Below, piece after piece: positions 18,444 through 26,567 of a stretch of DNA of 64,000 nucleotides. Under the pieces are notes generated by a model. That model saw nothing but the letters and a program-made list of their open reading frames with translations, did not search any database and was not told the DNA's origin. This DNA is from UBA3951 sp050952125. GTDB lineage: Bacteria; Bacillota; Sulfobacillia; Fermentithermobacillales; Fermentithermobacillaceae. The position numbers and the translations under genes were made by a program. Each line of letters starts with the position of its first letter. Position 1 is the first letter of the stretch. The DNA lies in assembly GCA_050952125.1 (NCBI GenBank), contig JBMNKK010000001.1:1-64000 (forward strand). The letters run 5' to 3'.

Positions 18444-18686
18444 ATGCCAATCATCGTACGACTTGACCGTGTCATGGTCGAACAGAAAATCACGCTTACC
18501 GAGCTTGCCGAGAGAGTAGGCATTACGATGGCCAACCTCTCCATCCTCAAAACCGGAAAAGCCCGGGCCATAAGGTTCTCGACACTTGAAGCAATCTGCA
18601 GAGAGTTGGGATGCCAGCCCGGCGATATACTGGAGTTCGTACCCGGGCCGGCGGAGCCACCGAAAGATCCAAGAGAAGCTGTTTGA
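18444..18686 (+). CDS. Xre-family small HTH regulator (YozG-like)
   Basis: The protein has 80 residues. It is a single helix-turn-helix domain: ITLTELAERVGITMANLSIL is the HTH core, and FSTLEAICRELGCQPGDILE is the standard closing part of YozG/Cro-C1 proteins. The last 15 residues are a proline-rich tail. AGAGGT precedes the ATG by 7 bases. It is paired with the DUF2975 membrane protein. Such pairs are thought to be membrane protein plus regulator units, although the signal is unknown. It may repress its own promoter through the split ATATCG/CGATAT repeat at 17766-17803. Confidence 0.9.
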   Translation: MPIIVRLDRVMVEQKITLTELAERVGITMANLSILKTGKARAIRFSTLEAICRELGCQPGDILEFVPGPAEPPKDPREAV

Positions 18687-18810
18687 CAGAACTACGTAGG
18701 CGGTATGCTGGCTATGAGAATGGCGTCGTCATCGATGAATCCTCTGCCGGCATACCGCTATGCGACAAGACAACGGTTCTCAAGAGCTTCCCAAGGCCTG
18801 CTCCCCGCCG

Positions 18811-19402
18811 TCATGGTGGACGTCTTGGAAACTCGACAAGGCCGCGATACTGTATATGAGCGCCAAAGAACGCCAGGACCGCATAGACCGTGAGATTCCA
18901 CGCTTCGTCTCGCCACAGCCGCGCGAGTTGTACTCCACCTGCCATGTACACCAAACCAAGCGTGAATGCCGCTGTTGTTAGGGCGCGACTGGGTTTCATA
19001 TGAAGCCTAAGACCGGCACCAAAGGAAAGTCGGAAGATAGCCCGACCACCTGCCCAAGCCACGCCATATGGAGCCACAAGCAGGGCACCAAGAATCAAAC
19101 CGCACGACAACAACCTGTACAGACCCAAACAAATCATGAACACAAACACCACTGAAGGTATGGTCTTGATAGCGAACTCATGAAGCCGGATCACCCAAGC
19201 GGGATAGGACAACCCCGGAACCCCTGCCGAAGCCTGCGTTGTCGTTGCCCCAAGATCCGCCAGAAGAACCAGCGTACCAAACAGGGCGACACAGTCCTAA
19301 ATTCACCGTAAGAAACGAACCGCGTAGCGACTCCCGGGCGAAAAATGAAAGGATGTACGATGCGGCCAAGGCAGCGAGCAGTATCCTTCTCTCTTTCAGC
19401 AC
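18811..19402 (-). pseudogene. Frameshifted membrane protein gene
   Basis: Two minus-strand frames together describe one hydrophobic protein of about 196 residues. The N-terminal frame starts at GTG 19402, eight bases after GGAGG, with VLKERRILLAALAASYILSF, and loses protein character after SFLTVN. The C-terminal frame becomes open only below 19297 and reads CVALFGTLVLLADLG and then further membrane segments to 18811. The total length is one base more than a multiple of three, so a single inserted base (or two lost) at about 19260-19297 explains the break. No family was recognised. It may be a real pseudogene or an assembly error. Confidence 0.6.
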
Positions 19403-19455
19403 TGCGACTTCCTCCACGCCGTACTGATAGTGGCTGTTGAGATGTCGAACTCGTT

Positions 19456-19960
19456 CTATAAGTCGATCTCAAGCAACACCGGAGTATGGTCTTGCCTTGG
19501 ACCTGAATCAATCATCTCAGATCTGATTACCCTATCGGCAATGCGGTTACTCACTATGAAGTAGTCGATCCTCCAACCGGAGTTGTTGATCTTGCTCGTC
19601 CTGGATATCTGAGGCCACCAAGAATAGACCGCCGTCACATCACCGTGGAGGTAGCGAAAGGTATCTGTGAACCCTCTTGCCAGAAGATTGCTGAAACCCT
19701 CACGTTCCTCGTCAGTAAAACCTGATGAACGACGGTTCCTCTTGGGATGAGCCAGGTCTATCTCTCTATGTGCGACGTTGAAGTCACCCGATGCGATAAC
19801 CGGCTTTTCCTTGTCCAGGGACGCCAGATAGTCGGCATATTTAACGTCCCAGATCTGGCGCTCTTCGAGACGGTTCAAGACGTCCCCCGCATTCGGCGCA
19901 TAGACTTGTGTCAGGTAGAAATCAGGGAATTCCAGCGTGATGATGCGATTCGGTCTTGAC
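19456..19960 (-). pseudogene. Exodeoxyribonuclease III (ExoA/XthA), 5' part missing
   Basis: From about 19955 down to 19456 the frame encodes the C-terminal two thirds of an exonuclease III / AP endonuclease. It has FYLTQVYAPNAGD, the catalytic VIASGDFNVAHREIDL, SGFTDEEREGF, YSWWP, GWRIDYFIVS and the final DHTPVLLEIDL. The N-terminal part of the enzyme, with the first metal-binding residues (usually starting MKLISWNVNGLR), is missing. The frame upstream of RIITLEF has no similarity and runs into the tRNA terminator. There is no ribosome binding site at the break. The protein cannot be functional as an exonuclease III, so this is a remnant left by a deletion or insertion next to the tRNA operon. 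Confidence 0.85.
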
Positions 19961-19982
19961 CAAGAGGGCATAAGTAGGTCTA

Positions 19983-20015
19983 CAAACAAAAACACGGACG
20001 GTGCTTTCCGTCCGT
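19983..20015 (-). terminator. Rho-independent terminator of the tRNA operon
   Basis: On the minus strand an 8-bp stem ACGGACGG / CCGTCCGT (19994-20001 with 20008-20015) and a 6-base loop are followed by GTTTTTGTTTG. It lies about 80 bases after the last tRNA gene. The other side also has a short T-rich run, so it could work both ways. Confidence 0.85.
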
Positions 20016-20095
20016 TTTCCTTTTCGGGTTGCTGTACGGTTGCTGTAGTAGCCCTTCTTTTTCCCAGTTTTTCACACATGATTTGTGGGTTATAC

Positions 20096-20172
<77 letters not shown>

Positions 20173-20180
20173 ACATTGCT

Positions 20181-20254
20181 TGGAGGCGAGACCCGGAATC
20201 GAACCGGGGATAAGGGTTTTGCAGACCCTCGCCTTACCGCTTGGCCATCTCGCC
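20181..20254 (-). tRNA. tRNA-Cys(GCA)
   Basis: 74 nt with encoded CCA and discriminator U. The acceptor is GGCGAGA/TCTCGCC, and the anticodon stem AGGGT/ACCCT has the loop CTGCAAA with anticodon GCA. The D arm is short, as is usual for tRNA-Cys. It is the fifth gene of the operon. Confidence 0.95.
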
Positions 20255-20318
20255 CTATTCTCGCCTATAGGTTCCCCTGCACCACAATCTATGCTGTATA
20301 CAGGTCAGATGTCATTTC

Positions 20319-20393
20319 TGGAGCGGAAGACGGGACTTGAACCCGCGACCCTCGCCTTGGCAAGGCGATGCTCTACCGCTGAGCTACTTCCGC
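20319..20393 (-). tRNA. tRNA-Gly(GCC)
   Basis: 75 nt with encoded CCA. The acceptor is GCGGAAG/CTTCCGC, and the anticodon stem TCGCC/GGCGA has the loop TTGCCAA with anticodon GCC. It is the fourth gene of the operon; a 64-base spacer separates it from tRNA-Cys. Confidence 0.95.
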
Positions 20394-20398
20394 TCGTA

Positions 20399-20474
<76 letters not shown>

Positions 20475-20503
20475 ACGCCCAACAACGGATACCGGTTGTA
20501 GTA

Positions 20504-20581
20504 TGGCGGAGGCGATGGGATTCGAACCCACGGTCTCGTGCGTGACAGGCACGTATGTTAGGCCAGCTACACCACGCCTCC
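20504..20581 (-). tRNA. tRNA-Asp(GTC)
   Basis: 78 nt with encoded CCA and discriminator G. The acceptor is GGAGGCG/CGCCTCC, and the anticodon stem CGTGC/GCACG has the loop CTGTCAC with anticodon GTC. It is the second gene of the operon. Confidence 0.95.
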
Positions 20582-20593
20582 GCGATCCTTACC

Positions 20594-20668
20594 TGGTGGG
20601 CGAAACAGGGATTGAACCTGTGACCCCCTGCGTGTAAGGCAGGTGCTCTCCCGCTGAGCTATTCGCCC
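20594..20668 (-). tRNA. tRNA-Val(TAC)
   Basis: 75 nt with encoded CCA. The acceptor is GGGCGAA/TTCGCCC, and the anticodon stem CCTGC/GCAGG has the loop CTTACAC with anticodon TAC. It is the first gene of the operon, directly downstream of the promoter at 20709-20737. Confidence 0.95.
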
Positions 20669-20708
20669 GGCATTTTCCGCATAAGCCCTGGAACGGACGC
20701 CGAATCTT

Positions 20709-20737
20709 AGTATAACCGACCCGTTTAGCCTAGTCAA
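20709..20737 (-). promoter_or_regulatory. Strong sigma-A promoter of the tRNA operon
   Basis: On the minus strand TTGACT (20732-20737) and TATACT (20709-20714) are separated by 17 bases, close to consensus. Transcription should start at about 20702 and enter tRNA-Val(TAC) after about 33 bases. The rest of the gap to the CapA gene at 20965 shows no gene. Confidence 0.85.
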
Positions 20738-20964
20738 CCGCCTGTTTATGTCTCCACACTACTTTTTGGAGCACCGCCGCAGGCAACTACGGCAACCGCA
20801 TCAGTTACGGAAAGGGCTGCGTTCCGTGACGAATCACAGTATGGCACATTCGCTTTTCGCGTGCAACCCAAAATCGATCCGGCGGCAAAGAAGGAAACCG
20901 CTCCCCTTACGGCTAACATGAGTGGCACCCAATGGAAAGATTATGAAGGAGGCCGCGATCCCTG

Positions 20965-22791
20965 ATGTTAAGCCGCATCTCAGGCCCTGGCACACGCCGG
21001 CGCCTCCTCATCGCAGCCATACTGATATTCTTGATTCCGTTCTGCTCCCTAGCCCACGGGCACGTAACCTACGCTTCCCCGGCAGTACCTGACGAGGTAC
21101 CTTCCACCGAAAGCGAGCAGGAAGTGCCCGCAGCCGAGGATCCGGAGGCCGCTGGCGAGGAGACTCCGGAAGGTAGCGAAGCCTCCTCCGAGCCGGACGT
21201 CCCCCCTGCTCCGGCTGGGGAAACGGCCAATTCAACGATCACCCTTGCCTTCGTCGGCGACATACTTCTCAACGGCACCGTTGGCGATCTCATCAAGAGA
21301 GAGGGCCCTATGGCGCCCTGGGAAGGCGTGAAGGATCTCCTCTCCGCCGCGGATTTCGCCATCGGTAACCTAGAGTGCGCAGTCGGGTCCACAGGCGACG
21401 CCATACCGGGCAAAGAGTGGACATTCCGTGCCGACCCGGCGACACTGGCCGGCCTGAAAGGCGCTGGCATTGACGTGGTGTCTCTTGCCAACAACCACAC
21501 CCTTGACTTTGGCATCGAGTGCATGCTTGAGACCGTTGACCAGGTCCGCGCAGTGGGCATCAGCACTGCAGGTGCCGGGGCCAACAGAGCCGCCGCCCGG
21601 GAGCCGGTGATTCTAGAGAAGGACGGCGTGAGAGTGGGTATTCTTGCGACCAACATGATCTACCCCGACTACGCATGGGCCGCGGGCGATGACTCTCCCG
21701 GGCAAGCTATTGACAGCTCAAGGTGGTATCCGGAGATCATAGCAGACATACGGAGCCTGTCACAGCAAGTGGATGTGGTGGCGGTGTACGTCCACTGGAG
21801 CGCTGAGCGCCAGGAAGTGCCCGAGGCATGGGTGCTGCCCGTCGCCAAGGCCATGCGCGAAGCTGGAGCGCAGATCATCATGGGTTCTCACCCGCACATT
21901 CTGAACGGTTTCGATTACGACGGCCGCAACATCACGGCATATAGCCTGGGTAACTTCGTGTTCTCTACCCGCCCGGAGATGCCCAGACTGCAGATAGGCG
22001 CAGTGGTCGAAGTGACCGTCAGCAAGAACGGCGTCGAATCGGCATCCGTCAAGCCGACGCGCATTGTGTGGGGAAAAACAATCGTGGAACAGGGGCCCGA
22101 GCGCCTGGACACGCTGCGGTGGCTGTCCGGGCTCTCCGGGGCCTGGAACACTGACGTGGATGATAACGGCAACATCCTACCCATCTTCTTCTCGGACATG
22201 CGGGGCCACTGGGCTCTCGCATCTGTCAACAGGCTGGCAACATCGGGAGCCATTGACGGTTATCCTGACGGCACCTTTAGGCCCGAAGCAGCCATTTCCA
22301 AAGGGGAGTTCGCTGCCCTTTTCGCGCGGGCAATAGCCGCACCGGAACACATCCAAGACACCCCGGTAAGCGAGGAGTTCTCGATATGCACTGAGGATTC
22401 TTGGGCCTTCCCGTACCTCAATTACCTTGCCGCCAACGGGCTCATCCCGCCCGGCGACTCCGGATGGGCGCCATCCAGTCCCTGCTCCAGGCTGGATGTG
22501 CTCAGCGTGATGAAGGCACAAGTTGAGAGACAGGCTCCCGAGACAACTCTCGCGCCGCCAACGGACTCTCTGGCCGGCAGTTTCTCAGACCTCTCGGGCC
22601 TTGATGAAGCAGCCATCGACACGGCATCGTGGGCAATCGGAGTTGGGCTCCTGAGGGGATACGAGGACGGCACCCTGCGCCTTAACGGCACAGTCAAGAG
22701 GTGCGAGATGGCTGAGCTCCTGTGCAGGTACCTTGATCTGATGCCCGCGGCTTCCGCGACGCCTGCAGCGGAACCAGTAGAAGAACCTTAG
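20965..22791 (+). CDS. CapA-family (PGA_cap) metallophosphoesterase-like protein with SLH domains
   Basis: The protein has 608 residues. A signal peptide or membrane anchor (LLIAAILIFLIPFCSLAHG) is followed by an acidic linker rich in Glu, Pro and Ala (about 40-90). The CapA / poly-gamma-glutamate-type domain spans roughly 92-370. It shows LAFVGDILLNG, FAIGNLECAV, SLANNHTLDFG, IMGSHPHILNG and AYSLGNFVFS, which carry the metal-binding residues of this calcineurin-like fold. The C-terminal third holds S-layer homology repeats: MRGHWALASVNRLATSGAID then GYPDGTFRPEAAISKGEF, with a later copy ending GYEDGTLRLNGTVKRCEM. It should sit outside the membrane, bound to wall polymer. AAGGAGG precedes the ATG by 12 bases. 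CapA proteins are linked to capsule polymer handling; the true substrate is not shown. Confidence 0.9.
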   Translation: MLSRISGPGTRRRLLIAAILIFLIPFCSLAHGHVTYASPAVPDEVPSTESEQEVPAAEDPEAAGEETPEGSEASSEPDVPPAPAGETANSTITLAFVGDILLNGTVGDLIKREGPMAPWEGVKDLLSAADFAIGNLECAVGSTGDAIPGKEWTFRADPATLAGLKGAGIDVVSLANNHTLDFGIECMLETVDQVRAVGISTAGAGANRAAAREPVILEKDGVRVGILATNMIYPDYAWAAGDDSPGQAIDSSRWYPEIIADIRSLSQQVDVVAVYVHWSAERQEVPEAWVLPVAKAMREAGAQIIMGSHPHILNGFDYDGRNITAYSLGNFVFSTRPEMPRLQIGAVVEVTVSKNGVESASVKPTRIVWGKTIVEQGPERLDTLRWLSGLSGAWNTDVDDNGNILPIFFSDMRGHWALASVNRLATSGAIDGYPDGTFRPEAAISKGEFAALFARAIAAPEHIQDTPVSEEFSICTEDSWAFPYLNYLAANGLIPPGDSGWAPSSPCSRLDVLSVMKAQVERQAPETTLAPPTDSLAGSFSDLSGLDEAAIDTASWAIGVGLLRGYEDGTLRLNGTVKRCEMAELLCRYLDLMPAASATPAAEPVEEP

Positions 22792-22913
22792 TCCGCCTCA
22801 GCTCCAGCGCCGGATGAAGCGTAACACGCCGGGCTCACCGGAAGGATCTGCCGCTTTCCACAACATCCCGGCATCCGCACTCCGGCGAGCCCGCGCGTCA
22901 CGATAGCCTTGCC

Positions 22914-23771
22914 CTAATCTACCACGCTAATCTCGCTGATTACCCACACTCCGCCGTCACCCTTTTTCTCAGGTTGAGTGAGGAGTATCGAGTAGCCCTT
23001 GTCGCCCGAGGAGACCGCTACCGACGCTCTTCCCGGCCCTTGAGATTCGAGCTTGTAGTCCAATTCGGGGTGAAGTCCACGCGAAGGGGCTTCAATCTTT
23101 GCCACTTGTAGCGGGTCCTTCCTCCACGCCTCTTGGCCGGCGTCCACCCTCTTCTGCAGTTCGGCAGCCCTTTCATCGCTCGTGAAGAAGGGAATATCCA
23201 GTCGCACGGTGCGCTCAAGCGGCTTCGATACGTCGAAGTGCCCTGCCAGGGTCTCAACGGTCTTCCCCTCAATCAGCATCTGGACCTTAGTGATCCCCGA
23301 TGACGACGCAAGCGGGTCGATTTGAGTGAGTGAGTTCACCAACGAAAGGATGGTCATAACCTCTCCCGTCGAGCCGCCCGGATGCTTGGTCTGCATCTCC
23401 TTGCTGAAGTTCACGTGGGCGACGCCGTTGGCAACCTCCAACGACAGGAGCTTTGCCTCCGCAGGCAGCGTCTTCTTCAACAACGGATCGGTTGGCCCCT
23501 TTAGGAGTTCCTGGACCACCAACTCGGCGGTACTCACTCGCTGAGCAGGGTCGCTGGGTACCTCAACTCGGCGGAGTTCAGGCAACACTTCCATCGCCTG
23601 GTCGTCGGCGAAAAAGAGAACTAGGTCAACATAGCTTTTGCTCGGCACCGGATCGATGGGCAGGGGATCCTCAGCCCCCGACGCCCTTGGCGCGCATCCG
23701 GCCGCTGCAAGCGAAATCGCGGCTAAGAGGAGTATCATCAAAGCCGTAAGCCGTGTTCTGTTAGTGCGCAT
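22914..23771 (-). CDS. GerMN-domain lipoprotein
   Basis: The protein has 285 residues. A signal peptide with lipobox LAAAGC (cysteine near 26) marks a membrane lipoprotein. A GerMN domain follows at about 45-185: VDLVLFFADDQAMEVLPELR, RVSTAELVVQELLKGP, and ANGVAHVNFSKEM with the final SLTQI...VQMLIEGK pattern. GerMN proteins include GerM of Bacillus spores, which helps tether the SpoIIIA-SpoIIQ complex; others are wall-associated lipoproteins of unknown function. The C-terminal 90 residues (from RTVRLDIPFFTSDERAAELQ) form a small extra domain I do not recognise. It lies next to a two-component system on the same strand and could be part of its operon. Confidence 0.85.
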   Translation of the reverse strand: MRTNRTRLTALMILLLAAISLAAAGCAPRASGAEDPLPIDPVPSKSYVDLVLFFADDQAMEVLPELRRVEVPSDPAQRVSTAELVVQELLKGPTDPLLKKTLPAEAKLLSLEVANGVAHVNFSKEMQTKHPGGSTGEVMTILSLVNSLTQIDPLASSSGITKVQMLIEGKTVETLAGHFDVSKPLERTVRLDIPFFTSDERAAELQKRVDAGQEAWRKDPLQVAKIEAPSRGLHPELDYKLESQGPGRASVAVSSGDKGYSILLTQPEKKGDGGVWVISEISVVD

Positions 23772-23817
23772 CAGGATTCCTCCGTTTCCAGTCGGTCTAC
23801 GGCTCTATTATGCGAAG

Positions 23818-25299
23818 TCACTGTTTCGCGGCTTTCTCGGAGTGTAACACCTGTGTAACAACTGCATGCCAGGTAACCTCGAACTCCGTGCCCTTCCCTA
23901 CCTCGCTGAAGACTCTTATGGTGCCGCCGGAACGGTCACACGCCTCCTTGACGATGGAAAGGCCCAGTCCGGCCCCTCCGGTCGAACGCCGGCGGGCCCT
24001 GTCCACCCTGTAAAAGCGCTCGAAGATGCGGGGGATCTCGGATTCCGGAATGCCCGGCCCCGTGTCACGGACCCTCAAGATAAAGTCAGAGCCTCGCATC
24101 GAAGTTTCAACCTCGACGGTTCCGCCGGTGCCCGTGAACTTCAGTGCATTATCGAGAAGGTTGCCCGCCACAAGCCGCAGAAGGACCGGGCTGATGGATA
24201 CGGTTTCAGAGCGAGCCCCGCAGGACCCAGACGCGGCTGGGTTCCCATCCGCCTCGTGAACCGGGGCCACGCCCTCGCCGCACGAGAACCTGAGCGATAT
24301 GGACTTGGCCTCCGCAGCCGCCCGCCTGCTCTCCACGAGTTCCCTCACCAGGCCCACCGCATCGCACATTTCGTTCTCCAGCCTGCCCTTTGCCCGCAGC
24401 AAATCCAGGATCTCCTCTGCTGTATGTGCCAGCCTGGTAATCTCGCCGCTTAAGTCGGAGAGCAGGCCGGGAAGTTCATCAGGCTCCGGTTCCTGTATCT
24501 GCATGGACTCAACGGTCGCGCTGATAGCCGCTAGAGGAGACCGCAGCTCATGGGCCGCGGCGGTGAGGAACTGCTCGTGAGCTTCCATGGTCTTCTCTAT
24601 GCCTGAAGCCATGTAGTTGAACGACTCTGCGAGGTCACGGGTCTCTCGCGGGCCCTTCGGTTTGGCCCGGAGCTCGAGCCTGCCTGAGGCCATCCTCCTG
24701 GCGATAGCCGAGAGCTCCAGAATTGGGCCGAGGACGACGCTGGACAGCCCCCACGCTACGGCCAGCGACAGAACCGATGCCGCGATGCCGCTGACTAGCA
24801 CGGCCCCCATTATGTCGCGGTACTGAGCAACGATGTCGCCCAGGTCCTGGGTTATGAACACGGCTCCCCAAGAGGCCGGCACCGCTACGTACGCGGCAAA
24901 AGTGCCGTCCGGCAGATAGTACGTGTTGGCCGCTTGGCTGCCGGCGAGGGCCCCGGCGATCTCAGGTATCGTGCTTAGGTCTCGCCCCCGGAACTCAGAG
25001 TCCCGCGCGGAATCGTCCGCGACCGTTCCGGAGGATTCTACCAGCATAACTCTCCCTCTTGCGGGCGTTCCCCCAATATCCCACAGCGCTCCCCAATAGG
25101 GGCCGCCCCTCGAGTCAGCCGCAGACGCCAAGAGGTGCGCTTGAGCGTAAAGGTAAGACATCCTGGAGCCAATAGCCGATGTCTCCAGATAGTGTGACAG
25201 GAACGCCATAAGGACGCCGAGGCTTATCCAGATGATGAGAAGATAGGTGAGCGCGAGGTGAAATCTAGCGCTCCTTCCCTTTGTCCTCGGCTCACTCAC
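23818..25299 (-). CDS. Membrane sensor histidine kinase (HAMP-HisKA-HATPase)
   Basis: The best start is GTG 25299, which overlaps the response regulator stop by 8 bases, giving 493 residues. An ATG at 25359 is also in frame but overlaps the regulator by 68 bases. The protein has one membrane segment near 15-35, an extracytoplasmic sensor region with no recognised fold, a second segment near 155-180 and a HAMP linker. A HisKA domain follows with the phospho-histidine in TAAAHELRSPLAAISAT, and a HATPase domain with NLLDNALKFT (N box), RVRDTGPGIPESEIPRIFER (G1, F) and GGAGLGLSIVK (G2). It passes phosphate to the regulator encoded upstream. No ligand can be inferred. Confidence 0.93.
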   Translation of the reverse strand: MSEPRTKGRSARFHLALTYLLIIWISLGVLMAFLSHYLETSAIGSRMSYLYAQAHLLASAADSRGGPYWGALWDIGGTPARGRVMLVESSGTVADDSARDSEFRGRDLSTIPEIAGALAGSQAANTYYLPDGTFAAYVAVPASWGAVFITQDLGDIVAQYRDIMGAVLVSGIAASVLSLAVAWGLSSVVLGPILELSAIARRMASGRLELRAKPKGPRETRDLAESFNYMASGIEKTMEAHEQFLTAAAHELRSPLAAISATVESMQIQEPEPDELPGLLSDLSGEITRLAHTAEEILDLLRAKGRLENEMCDAVGLVRELVESRRAAAEAKSISLRFSCGEGVAPVHEADGNPAASGSCGARSETVSISPVLLRLVAGNLLDNALKFTGTGGTVEVETSMRGSDFILRVRDTGPGIPESEIPRIFERFYRVDRARRRSTGGAGLGLSIVKEACDRSGGTIRVFSEVGKGTEFEVTWHAVVTQVLHSEKAAKQ

Positions 25300-25960
25300 A
25301 GTAGTAGCCGACTCCCCTCTTCGTGTGTACGACGCGCGGCGACGCGGGGTTGTCCTCAACCTTCTCGCGAAGCCTGGAAATAAGGATATCCACTGCCCTG
25401 GAATCTCCTAGATAATCGTATCCCCAACAGGCCTCAAGGAGCCGCTCTCGAGTTAGCACCGCGCCGCGGTTCCTCAGGAGTAGGGCAAGAACGTCAAACT
25501 CCTTGGCGGACAAGTCCAGCTCCAATCCTTTTTTCCACACTCTTCTGCCCTGAAGGTCAAGCAAAAACTCGCCGTGCCTTATCTGAGATCTCCTAAGGCC
25601 CTCGGTCCTCCGTGAAACCGCCTTGACCCTGGCCTCCAACTCCCGCACGTTGAAGGGTTTGGAAAGGTAATCGTCGGCACCCATCTCTAGCCCAAGCACC
25701 TTGTCGATGTCCTCCGACCTGGCCGTAAGCATGATCACCGGCAGGTCGGGGTACCGCTCCCTTAGTTCGCGCAGGACAGAGAACCCGTCCTTGCCGGGCA
25801 GCATCACATCCAGGACCACCATCGACGGCTGCTCCGCCTCAATGGCGCCAAGGACTTCGTCACCCCGGTAGCAGGACGCTACGCTGTGTCCCAACGCGGT
25901 GAAACTCCGCTTGAGCGCTTTGACCAGAATCTCGTCATCGTCAGCCAGCAATATCTTCAT
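25292..25960 (-). CDS. OmpR/PhoB-family response regulator
   Basis: The protein has 222 residues. The receiver domain has the acidic pocket LLADDDE, the phospho-accepting aspartate in MVVLDVMLPGKDG, the switch threonine in VIMLTARSED and lysine in DDYLSKPF. A winged-helix DNA-binding domain follows with LSAKEFDVLALLLRNRGAVL, SRAVDILISRLREKVED and TKRGVGYYCE. It is first in an operon with the histidine kinase. The ATG at 25960 lacks a strong ribosome binding site, so expression may be modest. Confidence 0.95.
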   Translation of the reverse strand: MKILLADDDEILVKALKRSFTALGHSVASCYRGDEVLGAIEAEQPSMVVLDVMLPGKDGFSVLRELRERYPDLPVIMLTARSEDIDKVLGLEMGADDYLSKPFNVRELEARVKAVSRRTEGLRRSQIRHGEFLLDLQGRRVWKKGLELDLSAKEFDVLALLLRNRGAVLTRERLLEACWGYDYLGDSRAVDILISRLREKVEDNPASPRVVHTKRGVGYYCE

Positions 25961-26054
25961 GCACCCATTCTATCAGCATTTGCGAGAGAGGCGGGAACGG
26001 TCATGTCCACTTTCGGACGCGCATAGGAATTACGGAAACAAGGAGGCGATCCAA

Positions 26055-26432
26055 GTGGGCGACGCTATACAAGAGCTCCTGGAACAGGAACAGAAGGCGA
26101 GAGAACGCTACACCGAGCTGCTCGCGGAAGCCAGAGGAGCGACCGAGCGAGAGCTGGTCGAGAGGATAATCGCGCAGAAAAAGTTCGAAATCGAGACGCT
26201 CAAGCTTCTGGCCAGCGGAAAAGTCCCCGACCGCTTCATGGGATTCGGCTCCGTTATTGACGACGAAGTGAACTTCCGCGATGCCCCGAATCCTCAGGCT
26301 TTCGTCCGCGTTGAGCTGGCAAGGGGCACTCCGGTGATTGTGACCGAAAGGCGGGGGAACTGGGTAGGCGTCCAGCTATATGACGGGCGGAGCGGCTGGG
26401 TGTTTAGAGACTACGTGCGTATGTCAAGCTGA
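26055..26432 (+). CDS. SH3b-domain protein with N-terminal helical region
   Basis: The start is GTG 26055, eight bases after AGGAGG; the frame is open upstream but overlaps the divergent regulator gene. The product has 125 residues. The first 60 residues are a charged helix pair, beginning AIQELLEQEQKARERYTELL and resembling a ferritin-like or coiled-coil hairpin. The rest is a bacterial SH3 domain: VNFRDAPNPQAFVRVELA, GTPVIVTERRGNWVGVQL and GRSGWVFRDYV. There is no signal peptide. SH3b domains often bind wall peptides, but a cytoplasmic role is more likely here. A terminator hairpin follows directly. Function unknown. Confidence 0.82.
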   Translation: MGDAIQELLEQEQKARERYTELLAEARGATERELVERIIAQKKFEIETLKLLASGKVPDRFMGFGSVIDDEVNFRDAPNPQAFVRVELARGTPVIVTERRGNWVGVQLYDGRSGWVFRDYVRMSS

Positions 26433-26442
26433 ACAAGAAAAG

Positions 26443-26480
26443 GCGCCGGAGGGCGGCTGCTCTCCGGCGCATGTTTGTTC
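26443..26480 (+). terminator. Terminator hairpin after the SH3b gene
   Basis: A 9-bp perfect stem GCGCCGGAG / CTCCGGCGC (26443-26451 with 26462-26470) is followed by a T-rich stretch ATGTTTGTTCTCTT. It lies 11 bases after the stop of the plus-strand gene. Confidence 0.7.
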
Positions 26481-26567
26481 TCTTAGTGGCGTTGACAGAG
26501 CGTAGGGATGGCCGTAAGGAACCCTTCCCGCTGCTCACTCGTTACTGCTTACGGCTGCTACTGCTGC

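Noticed and set aside
22838..22908. Imperfect GC-rich inverted repeat between convergent genes
   Set aside because: It has mismatches, a long loop and no T tract, so a terminator call is not supported.
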